From positions 1-10,066 of the forward strand of contig JBKPPO010000220.1 of NCBI GenBank assembly GCA_046733635.1: a stretch of DNA of 10,066 nucleotides. The letters run 5' to 3'. Every line of letters begins with the position of its first letter. Position 1 is the stretch's first letter. This document shows positions 1 to 5,770 of the stretch, piece by piece. A program made the translations under genes and the position numbers. The stretch is from CADEED01 sp046733635 (GTDB lineage Bacteria; Pseudomonadota; Gammaproteobacteria; Steroidobacterales; Steroidobacteraceae). The notes beneath the pieces were generated by a model. That model was not told the DNA's origin, made no database searches, and saw only the letters and a program-made list of their open reading frames with translations.

Positions 1-747
1 TGGACCAACAAGAACGTCAACCCGGCCAAGGTCGTGCACTCGGGCCAGGAAGTCGAAGTCATGGTGCTCGACGTGGATGAAGAGCGTCGTCGCATTTCGC
101 TCGGCCTCAAGCAGTGCAAGCAGAACCCGTGGAAGGAGTTCTCCGAGAACTTCAACCGTGGCGACAAGGTGTCGGGCCAGATCAAGTCGATCACCGACTT
201 CGGCGTGTTCATCGGTCTCGCCGGCAACATCGACGGTCTCGTGCACCTGAGCGATCTCTCCTGGGACGTGGCCGGCGAAGAAGCCGTGCGCAACTACCAG
301 AAGGGTCAGCAGGTCGAGGCCATGGTGCTGTCGATCGATCCCGAGCGTGAACGCATCTCGCTGGGCATCAAGCAGCTCGCGCAGGATCCGTTCAGCGAGT
401 ACATCGCCAGCAACCCGAAGGGCACGATCGTCCGCGGTACCGTCAAGGAAGTGGATGCCCGCGGCGCGGTCATCGACCTCGGCAACGGCATCGAAGGCCA
501 GCTCCGCGCGAGCGAGCTCGGCCGGGACCGCGTCGAAGACGCGCGCACCGTGCTCAAGGTGAACGACGAGATCGAAGCCAAGTTCACTGGCGTCGATCGC
601 AAGACCCGCACCATTGCGCTCTCGATCAAGGCCAAGGAAATCCACGAGGAAGCCGAAGCCGTGTCGAGCTACCGCTCCGAGCAGGGCTCGAGCAGTGGCA
701 CGAGCCTCGGTGATCTGCTCAAGGAGCAGATTGGCGGCGATCGCTAA
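1..747 (+). CDS. rpsA: 30S ribosomal protein S1, C-terminal part (5' end outside window)
   Basis: Ribosomal protein S1 binds mRNA on the 30S subunit and helps initiate translation, especially on weakly structured or SD-poor leaders. The visible 248 residues start inside one S1 repeat (ending ISLGLKQ at fragment residues 32-38) and contain two further S1/OB-fold repeats at about 54-125 (GDKVSGQIKS, TDFGVFIG, DGLVHLSD, ISLGIKQ) and 141-211 (TIVRGTVKEV, RASE, RDRVEDA, FTGVDRKTR). These match the last repeats of the roughly 560-residue gammaproteobacterial S1, so about 310 residues lie upstream of the window. The tail ending GDLLKEQIGG is typical of non-enteric gammaproteobacteria. The frame is open from base 1 with no start needed. 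ihfB follows after 20 bases, the usual arrangement. Identification is firm. Confidence 0.98.
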   Translation, partial: WTNKNVNPAKVVHSGQEVEVMVLDVDEERRRISLGLKQCKQNPWKEFSENFNRGDKVSGQIKSITDFGVFIGLAGNIDGLVHLSDLSWDVAGEEAVRNYQKGQQVEAMVLSIDPERERISLGIKQLAQDPFSEYIASNPKGTIVRGTVKEVDARGAVIDLGNGIEGQLRASELGRDRVEDARTVLKVNDEIEAKFTGVDRKTRTIALSIKAKEIHEEAEAVSSYRSEQGSSSGTSLGDLLKEQIGGDR

Positions 748-767
748 CCAACAAGGAAAACGGCCCC

Positions 768-1070
768 ATGACGAAGTCCGAGCTCATCGAGATCATCACG
801 GCGAAACAGAAACATCTGCCAGCCAAGGATGTGGAGCTCGCGCTCAAGCAGATCCTCGAGATCATGAGCGACGCTTTGTCAGCGGGAGATCGCATCGAGA
901 TTCGCGGCTTCGGCTCGTTCTCGCTGCACTTCCGGCCTCCGAGGCAGGGCCGTAATCCCAAGACCGGTGAGGCCGTTGCCCTGTCGGGCAAGTACGTTCC
1001 GCACTTCAAGCCCGGCAAGGACCTGCGCGAGCGGGTCAATGACGGCGCGGACCGGCCGATCCGGGATTGA
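768..1070 (+). CDS. ihfB: Integration host factor subunit beta
   Basis: IHF beta pairs with IHF alpha to bind and sharply bend DNA in recombination, replication and transcription; IHF often assists sigma-54 promoters such as those in the flagellar part of this window. The 100-residue protein has the usual DNABII length. The DNA-binding arm signature GRNPKTGEAV lies at 61-70, with the intercalating proline at P64, followed by GKYVPHFKPGK and LRERV. The N-terminal MTKSELIEII is typical of the beta subunit. An AAGGA Shine-Dalgarno lies just upstream in the 20-base gap after rpsA, and the two are probably co-transcribed. The stop codon is followed at the very next base by the large palindromic repeat, which may end this transcript. 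Residues after RERV (NDGADRPIRD) are a variable tail. Confidence 0.97.
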   Translation: MTKSELIEIITAKQKHLPAKDVELALKQILEIMSDALSAGDRIEIRGFGSFSLHFRPPRQGRNPKTGEAVALSGKYVPHFKPGKDLRERVNDGADRPIRD

Positions 1071-1173
1071 TGGGGACATTCCTCGTTTTCTAGAAAAAGG
1101 GGACGCGCCTCGCTGCTGCTTGACTGAGTGGCGAGGCGCGTCCCTTTTTTCTTGAAATCGAGGAATGTCCCCA
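1071..1173 (+). repeat. 103-bp nested palindromic repeat (REP/BIME-like)
   Basis: The element begins one base after the ihfB stop and ends 16 bases before aroA. The outer arms 1071-1085 and 1159-1173 (TGGGGACATTCCTCG and its reverse complement) match perfectly over 15 bases. The inner arms 1100-1113 and 1131-1144 match perfectly over 14 bases. The joining segments 1086-1098 and 1146-1158 also pair, with two mismatches. Each side holds two related 14-base units, GGGGACattCCTCG and GGGGACgcgCCTCG, starting 27 bases apart (1072 and 1099; inverted copies at 1132 and 1159). Repeats starting GGGGACA are common in proteobacterial intergenic regions and some are linked to RAYT (REP-associated tyrosine) transposases. 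No transposase gene is present here, so class membership is inferred. Confidence 0.85.
1100..1150 (+). terminator. Probable intrinsic terminator of rpsA-ihfB (inner hairpin of the repeat)
   Basis: The 14-bp GC-rich inner stem (1100-1113 with 1131-1144, loop 17 bases) is followed at once by a run of T (1145-1150). A run of A lies before the stem, so the structure could also act for transcripts on the other strand. It lies 30 bases after the ihfB stop. If it terminates well, aroA needs its own promoter or readthrough. Confidence 0.55.
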
Positions 1174-1189
1174 TTCGCGGCCTTTTCAC

Positions 1190-2518
1190 ATGAGCGCCAA
1201 CCCCAACTATCCCGCATTCCTGGACCTCGAGCCCTGGCTCGGCGGCTCCATCGTTTTCGAAACGCCGTTGCCCGGCAGCAAGTCGCTGACGCTGCGCGAT
1301 TGCGCCATCGCCGCTCTGGCCGACGGCGAAAGCTCGGTTCTCTATCCCGGCGAGGCCGACGACTACTGGCGCATGAAGGATTGCCTGCGCCGGCTCGGCA
1401 TCGCCGTGGATGATTCCGCGGAAGGCCGCGTGCGCATCTCCGGCCGCGGTGGTGAATTCGCCCCCGGCCGCGTGCAGCTCGACGTGGGGCAGAGCGCGGT
1501 CACCACGCGACTCATGCTGGCCTTCGCGGCGCTGCGCGCCGACGAGACCGTGGTCGACGGCCACATCAGCATGCAGAAGCGTCCCAACAAGGACCTGGTG
1601 GATGCCTTGCGCGCGCTCGGCGCCGCCCTGGATTCGACCAACGATGGCTATCTACCCACCTCGGTGCGCGGCACGCGCGCGCTGCGAGGCCCGGCGAAAG
1701 TGTCGGGCACCATCTCCAGCCAGTATCTGACCAGCCTGCTCATCATCGCGCCGCTGCTCGAAGGCGGACTCACGATCGAGGTGGAAGGCGATCTCACGAG
1801 CAAGCCGTACCTGGACCTCACGCTCGACGAGATGCGCAAGTTCGGCGTCGAGGTGGAGAACCAGGATTACCGCAGGCTCGTCGTGCGGCCCCAGGTGTAC
1901 CGCGCTGGCGAGGTGCCCGTGGAGGGCGACGCTTCCGCGGCGTCGTACTTCGCCGCGCTCGCCACGCTGCACGGCGCGAGCATCACGCTCGGCAATCTGG
2001 GCAATGGCACCCGCCAGGGTGATTACGGCTTCTTCGCGCTCTGCGAGAAGCTGGGTGCGCGCGTGCAACGCATGCCGGGCCGTACCGTCATCGGCGGCCC
2101 AGCGAGTCTCTCCGCCAACTTCGACGGTCCGGTGGACATGACCAGCATGCCGGACGTCGCGCCGACGCTGATGATGATCGCGCCATTCCTGTCGAAGCCC
2201 ACGCGGATCACCGGACTCGCCACACTGCGGGTGAAGGAATGCGACCGCATCGCCGCACCGACGCGCGAACTGCGCAAACTCGGTGTGACCGTGGAGGAGG
2301 GGCCTGACTACATGGTGGTCGAACCGCTGTCGGCGGCGGCGAAATCCCGGAAGGAGCTCGTCGAGATCGAGACCTACCACGATCACCGCATCGCGATGTC
2401 CTTCGGCGTGCTGGGTTCGAAGCTGCCGGGCCTGCGAATCCTCGACCCGGGCTGCGTGGCCAAGACCTATCCGCAGTACTGGCGTGATTGGCAGCGTGCA
2501 GGCGAGGCGCGTCGCTGA
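1190..2518 (+). CDS. aroA: 3-phosphoshikimate 1-carboxyvinyltransferase (EPSP synthase), variant active-site loop
   Basis: EPSP synthase transfers enolpyruvyl from PEP to shikimate-3-phosphate, step six of the shikimate pathway, in the cytoplasm. The 442 residues span the whole family length (E. coli 427). Conserved elements are PGSKS (28-32, K31) with R36, ADD (56-58), KRP (R131), SSQYLTSLL, EGDASAASYF, PDVAPT (catalytic Asp), VKECDR (catalytic Glu), YHDHRIAM and AKTYP. The glyphosate/PEP-binding loop is odd: the usual LGNAGTAMR reads VGQSAVTTR (residues 99-107), so Asn, Gly and Thr of the loop (E. coli N94, G96, T97) become Gln, Ala and Val, while Arg107 is kept. The sites equivalent to K22, R27, D313, E341 and K411 are kept, so activity is likely. 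No in-frame start lies closer upstream after the repeat, and no Shine-Dalgarno is visible. The gene ends with tandem stops TGA TAA, 12 bases before lapB. aroA usually sits upstream of rpsA; this copy is downstream of ihfB and may be relocated or a paralogue. Confidence 0.92.
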   Translation: MSANPNYPAFLDLEPWLGGSIVFETPLPGSKSLTLRDCAIAALADGESSVLYPGEADDYWRMKDCLRRLGIAVDDSAEGRVRISGRGGEFAPGRVQLDVGQSAVTTRLMLAFAALRADETVVDGHISMQKRPNKDLVDALRALGAALDSTNDGYLPTSVRGTRALRGPAKVSGTISSQYLTSLLIIAPLLEGGLTIEVEGDLTSKPYLDLTLDEMRKFGVEVENQDYRRLVVRPQVYRAGEVPVEGDASAASYFAALATLHGASITLGNLGNGTRQGDYGFFALCEKLGARVQRMPGRTVIGGPASLSANFDGPVDMTSMPDVAPTLMMIAPFLSKPTRITGLATLRVKECDRIAAPTRELRKLGVTVEEGPDYMVVEPLSAAAKSRKELVEIETYHDHRIAMSFGVLGSKLPGLRILDPGCVAKTYPQYWRDWQRAGEARR

Positions 2519-2530
2519 TAAGTTGCTCGC

Positions 2531-3487
2531 ATGCGCCTCCGCGGCATCGGTCCCGAAGTATTACTGCTGTGTTTCATCGTCGTCGGCGCCGCCGCGTTCG
2601 CGCTGGGGCGGCGTACGGCGCGCGGCCGGCGCGTCCGGCGTGACATCGAATATTTCGCGGGCCTCGATCACCTGGTCAATGATCGCTACGACCGCGCCAC
2701 GGAAGTGTTCACGCGGCTGGCGGACAAGTCTCACGAGGCCGACATCCAGTTCGCACTCGGGAGCCTGATGCGCCGCCGGGGCGAGGTGGATCGCGCGATC
2801 GCCACCCACACCGAGCTCGCGCAGCATCGCGAAGCCGCCGTGCGCGAGCAGGCGTGCTTCGCGCTGGGTCTCGACTACCTCAGCGCCGGACTCATGGATC
2901 GTGCGGAAGAAAAATTCCGCAGCCTCCTGTCGTCGGAAAAATACCGGCCGGCCGTGCTCGAGCGTCTGGCCTGGGTTTACGAGCAGCAGCGTGAATGGAA
3001 ATCGGCGCTGGATCTGTGGCGCGAGCTGCCCGCCGACAAACAGCGTGAGCGGGCCGCCGTCGCGGCTCACTACTGCTGCGAACTCGGTGAGGCGGCGTTG
3101 GCCCGCCGCGAATTCGCCGGCGCCCGCGCGCAGGTTGCCGAGGCGCGCACCCATGTCGCGGATTTTCCGCGCGCCGCCATTCTCGCCGCGCGAATCGCTG
3201 CTGCCGAGGGCGAGGAGGCCAAGGCGCTGGACGCCTATGCCAGCGCGATGGCCGGATCGCGCGCTCGCCGCGCCGCCTTCGACCGAGAGGCCCGCACTGC
3301 CTTGCCGAACCACTACGACGAATTGTCGCGGCGTCTCGACGCTGCCGCGCCCGCGGAAGAGGAGATCCCCGCGCCGGCGCCCGCGCGCTTCCGCTGCGGC
3401 GAGTGTGGTGTGGCCAGCGTGACCTGGCACTGGCGCTGCCCGAGCTGCCGGAGCTGGGATTCCCTGCGAAGCAACGCGCAGGGCTGA
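2531..3487 (+). CDS. lapB: LPS assembly protein LapB (YciM), TPR plus zinc ribbon
   Basis: LapB is an inner-membrane-anchored cytoplasmic protein that tunes LPS synthesis by presenting LpxC to FtsH for degradation and helps organise LPS assembly. The 318 residues contain an N-terminal membrane helix (about 8-26, PEVLLLCFIVVGAAAFALG), a basic stop-transfer stretch, then helical TPR-like repeats from about 40 to 250 (for example ALGSLMRRRGEVDRAI and RLAWVYEQQREWKSAL). A C-terminal rubredoxin-like zinc ribbon follows, with C289xxC292 and C303xxC306 and the family's aromatic-rich linker TWHW. It is shorter than the 389-residue E. coli protein, so one or more TPRs appear to be missing. The start is fixed by the tandem stops of aroA just upstream. 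No strong Shine-Dalgarno is visible, so coupling to aroA is likely. lapA, its usual partner gene immediately upstream, is absent from that position. Confidence 0.93.
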   Translation: MRLRGIGPEVLLLCFIVVGAAAFALGRRTARGRRVRRDIEYFAGLDHLVNDRYDRATEVFTRLADKSHEADIQFALGSLMRRRGEVDRAIATHTELAQHREAAVREQACFALGLDYLSAGLMDRAEEKFRSLLSSEKYRPAVLERLAWVYEQQREWKSALDLWRELPADKQRERAAVAAHYCCELGEAALARREFAGARAQVAEARTHVADFPRAAILAARIAAAEGEEAKALDAYASAMAGSRARRAAFDREARTALPNHYDELSRRLDAAAPAEEEIPAPAPARFRCGECGVASVTWHWRCPSCRSWDSLRSNAQG

Positions 3488-3586
3488 CACCGGAATATCT
3501 GCGGCTTCAGACCAGATTGCCCGCTCCGGAGACCCGCGCGCCGCTTGTTAGTCTCTCCGCATCCCGGCGCCGCCGGTTCACAAAGC

Positions 3587-3593
3587 AAGGAGG
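3587..3593 (+). promoter_or_regulatory. Ribosome binding site deciding the ComEA-like start
   Basis: A full AAGGAGG Shine-Dalgarno lies five bases before ATG at 3599. It decides for this start over the in-frame TTG at 3545, which would add 18 residues in front of a well-formed signal peptide. Confidence 0.85.
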
Positions 3594-3598
3594 CTTTC

Positions 3599-3967
3599 AT
3601 GTCACGTATTCCCTTCAGGAACCTGATCCCGACGCTTGCCGCGTTGCTCATGCTCGCGCCCCTGGTCCAGGCCGAGCCCGTCAACATCAACACCGCGGAC
3701 GCCGCCGCGCTGGCCAAGTCGCTCGACGGCATCGGACCCGCGAAAGCCAAGGCCATCGTGGCCTATCGCGACAAGAACGGTCCATTCAAATCCGTGGATC
3801 AGCTCGCCATGGTCGAGGGCATTTCGCAGAAGGTCATCGAGAAGAACCGCGCAGACATCAAGCTCGGCGGGGACGGCGCCGCGGGCCAGAAGGCAGGGCC
3901 AAACAAGCCCGCGACCGGGCCTGCCGCACCGGCGCCGGCGGCCAAACCTGCCAAACCCGCCTCGTAA
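3599..3967 (+). CDS. Secreted ComEA-like helix-hairpin-helix DNA-binding protein
   Basis: The 122-residue product has a clear Sec signal peptide (residues 1-24, hydrophobic LIPTLAALLMLAPLV, cleavage after VQA). A ComEA-type helix-hairpin-helix domain follows at about 25-88: VNINTADAAALAKSLDGIGP, AKAIVAYR, NGPFKSVDQL, VEGIS. The tail is low-complexity and Ala/Pro/Lys-rich. Small exported HhH proteins of this family bind double-stranded DNA without sequence specificity in the periplasm, and in competent bacteria they help DNA uptake. No other competence gene is visible here, so a role in transformation is inferred from the family only. It has its own strong ribosome binding site and lies 111 bases after lapB and 122 before galU, so it may be a separate unit. 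Confidence 0.86.
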   Translation: MSRIPFRNLIPTLAALLMLAPLVQAEPVNINTADAAALAKSLDGIGPAKAKAIVAYRDKNGPFKSVDQLAMVEGISQKVIEKNRADIKLGGDGAAGQKAGPNKPATGPAAPAPAAKPAKPAS

Positions 3968-3974
3968 GCGGGTT
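3954..3974 (+). terminator. Hairpin across the ComEA-like stop codon, possible terminator
   Basis: Perfect 7-bp arms AACCCGC (3954-3960) and GCGGGTT (3968-3974) flank a 7-base loop that contains the TAA stop. Only a weak T-rich tail follows (TTCT), so termination is uncertain. The lysine and alanine codons at the protein's C-terminus form the left arm. Confidence 0.4.
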
Positions 3975-4089
3975 CTGACGGTCGCGCACGGCGTGGAGAC
4001 GTGCATCCCTTCGCGTCGTCGCGACCGCACACCTGCAGGATCTTGCTAGTTGCATGGTATGTTTCCGGCCCCCGATTGCCGGAGCAACC

Positions 4090-4986
4090 ATGGCCAAGTC
4101 CGCGTCCCCGAAGAGAAAGAGCCGTATCGATGTCGCCGTATTCCCCGTGGCGGGACGAGGCACGCGTTTCCTGCCGGCCACCAAGGCCAGTCCCAAGGAA
4201 ATGCTCCCCATCGTCGACAAACCTCTCATCCAGTACGCGGTCGAAGAAGCTCTCGAGGCCGGCGCGCGGCGACTGGTGTTCATCACCGGCTCCTCGAAGC
4301 GCGCAATCGAAGACCATTTCGACACGGACGGCGAACTCGAGAACCTGCTGCTCAAGCAGGGCAAGAGCGATCTGCTGAAGACGCTGCGCAGCGTGTTGCC
4401 CTCGTATGCATCCTGCATCTACATCCGCCAACCCGCGCCGCTCGGTCTGGGGCACGCGGTGTTGTGCGCCAAGCCCGCGGTGGGTGATGCGCCATTCTTC
4501 GTTCACCTGGCAGACGACCTCATCGATGCCGAAGAGTCCTGCCTCAAGCAGATGGCGGACCGCTTCGACGATGGCAGCGTCGTCGCCGTGCAGACGGTGC
4601 CGCAGTCACAAACGGATAAATACGGCATCGTGAAAACCGGCGCGCGCCGGGCGGATCTGCTTCGCGTGGACCGCATCGTCGAGAAGCCCAAGCCCGACAA
4701 GGCGCCTTCCAACCTCGCCGTGGTTGGCCGGTACCTCCTCACGCCGCGCGTGTTCTCGCACCTGGAGCGAATCGGCGAGGGCGCAGGTGGCGAGATCCAG
4801 CTCACGGATGGAATCGCCCGACTCATGAACGATGAAGCCGTGTATGCCTACCGTTTCGAAGGCAAGCGCTTCGATTGCGGCAGCAAGCTGGGCTATCTGC
4901 AGGCCAACGTGGAATACGCCCTCAAGCATCCCGAGCTCGCGAGTTCGTTCAAGAACTACGTGCGCAAGCTCTCGCAAGGCTTGTAA
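4090..4986 (+). CDS. galU: UTP--glucose-1-phosphate uridylyltransferase
   Basis: GalU makes UDP-glucose from UTP and glucose-1-phosphate in the cytoplasm, supplying LPS core, exopolysaccharide, osmoregulated glucans and UDP-glucuronate. The 298-residue protein has the usual length. Motifs in order are the nucleotide-binding loop GRGTRFLPATKASPKEMLP (22-40), PLGLGHAVLCA (118-127), the metal-binding LADDLI (140-145), the substrate-site EKP (198-200), GGEIQLTD (233-240) and FDCGSKLGY (261-269). ATG at 4090 is preferred: GGAG at 4081-4084 is a reasonable Shine-Dalgarno and the homology begins soon after. The same frame is open back to an ATG at 4054, which would add 12 unconserved residues. It fits the envelope theme of nearby lapB, but spacing on both sides suggests it may be transcribed alone. 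Confidence 0.96.
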   Translation: MAKSASPKRKSRIDVAVFPVAGRGTRFLPATKASPKEMLPIVDKPLIQYAVEEALEAGARRLVFITGSSKRAIEDHFDTDGELENLLLKQGKSDLLKTLRSVLPSYASCIYIRQPAPLGLGHAVLCAKPAVGDAPFFVHLADDLIDAEESCLKQMADRFDDGSVVAVQTVPQSQTDKYGIVKTGARRADLLRVDRIVEKPKPDKAPSNLAVVGRYLLTPRVFSHLERIGEGAGGEIQLTDGIARLMNDEAVYAYRFEGKRFDCGSKLGYLQANVEYALKHPELASSFKNYVRKLSQGL

Positions 4987-5018
4987 GCGGCTTCCCGCAG
5001 CCCCAGGAACTGCCGGCC

Positions 5019-5042
5019 CGCGCGCCGGTCTATCGGCGCGCG
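5019..5042 (+). other. GC-rich hairpin between galU and the DUF533 gene
   Basis: Perfect 9-bp arms CGCGCGCCG (5019-5027) and CGGCGCGCG (5034-5042) enclose a 6-base loop. No T-run follows (only TGCTTC), so it is not a clear intrinsic terminator. It could slow polymerase, protect the galU 3' end or be a remnant of one. Confidence 0.45.
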
Positions 5043-5068
5043 TGCTTCAAACCCATCGAGGTGAATCC

Positions 5069-5767
5069 ATGTTCGATCCCAAGTCCCTTCTCGACCAGTT
5101 CCTCGGCAGCCAGGCCGGCGGCGGCATGCGTGATGCCGGTCAGTCCATGAAGGGCCGCCTGGATCAGTACAGCGGCAGCGGCGGATTCATGCGCGGCGCG
5201 GCCGCGGGTGGTTTGTTAGGCCTGCTCGTGGGCAACAAGAAGGTGCGCAAGATGGCGGGCGGCGCCGTGGGGTATGGCGGCGCGGCCGTGCTCGGCGCGC
5301 TCGCGCTCAAGGCCTACCAGAACTACCAGCAGAAGAAGTCGCCAGCGCCGGTGTCGCTGACGCCGGAGCAGTTCGCGCAGATCACGCCGCAGGCGCTTCC
5401 GGACGCCAGGCCCGCCGCGGATGGAAGTCCTTTCCAGCTGGTGCTCGTTCGCGCCATGGTGGGAGCGGCCAAAGCCGACGGTCACGTGGATGCCGAGGAA
5501 CAGCAGCGGCTGTTCGGCCAGGTGGAGCAGCTGGGACTGGATTCCGAAGCCAAGGCGTACGTGTTCGACCTGCTGTCGCAGCCGGTGGACATGGCGTCGA
5601 TCACGAGCGCAGTGACCACGCCGGAGCAGGGCGCCGAGGTGTACCTGGCTTCACGCCTGGCCATCGATCCCGACGTCCCGGCTGAGCGCGTCTATCTCGA
5701 TGCGCTGGCGTCGCGGCTCAAACTACCGGCCGAGCTTCGCGCCCAGCTCGACGCCCAGGCGGGCTGA
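5069..5767 (+). CDS. DUF533 / YebE-like protein with TerB-like domain, membrane-associated
   Basis: The 232-residue protein matches the DUF533 (YebE) family, whose function is not established; E. coli yebE is an envelope-stress gene by literature, but this is not shown here. Residues 1-40 are polar and Gly/Gln-rich (MFDPKSLLDQFLGSQ). Residues 41-82 are Gly/Ala-rich and hydrophobic (MRGAAAGGLLGLLVG, MAGGAVGYGGAAVLGALAL), probably one or two membrane-associated helices. From about 120 there is a helical TerB-like domain with the acidic motif KADGHVDAEE (135-144) and the paired C-terminal motif AIDPDVPAERVYLDALA. ATG at 5069 is chosen because GAGGTG lies 5-10 bases upstream and the family begins MFDP; the frame is open further upstream inside galU. 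It ends three bases before the stop of the opposing lipoprotein gene. Confidence 0.87.
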   Translation: MFDPKSLLDQFLGSQAGGGMRDAGQSMKGRLDQYSGSGGFMRGAAAGGLLGLLVGNKKVRKMAGGAVGYGGAAVLGALALKAYQNYQQKKSPAPVSLTPEQFAQITPQALPDARPAADGSPFQLVLVRAMVGAAKADGHVDAEEQQRLFGQVEQLGLDSEAKAYVFDLLSQPVDMASITSAVTTPEQGAEVYLASRLAIDPDVPAERVYLDALASRLKLPAELRAQLDAQAG

Positions 5768-5770
5768 TCC

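Noticed and set aside
719..1564. Minus-strand open frame across ihfB, the repeat and the start of aroA
   Set aside because: It is antisense to two clear genes and runs through an intergenic palindrome, so it is an accident of high GC content.
2561..3490. 309-codon open frame antisense to lapB
   Set aside because: It mirrors the codon structure of a well-supported gene in high-GC DNA, its composition is Gly/Arg/Ala-rich, and it has no motif or ribosome site.
3545..3598. Upstream TTG start for the ComEA-like gene
   Set aside because: AAGGAGG five bases before ATG 3599 and a signal peptide starting there decide for the shorter form.
4054..4089. Upstream ATG start for galU
   Set aside because: The extra 12 residues are not family-like, they overlap the leader hairpin, and ATG 4090 has a ribosome site and normal length.
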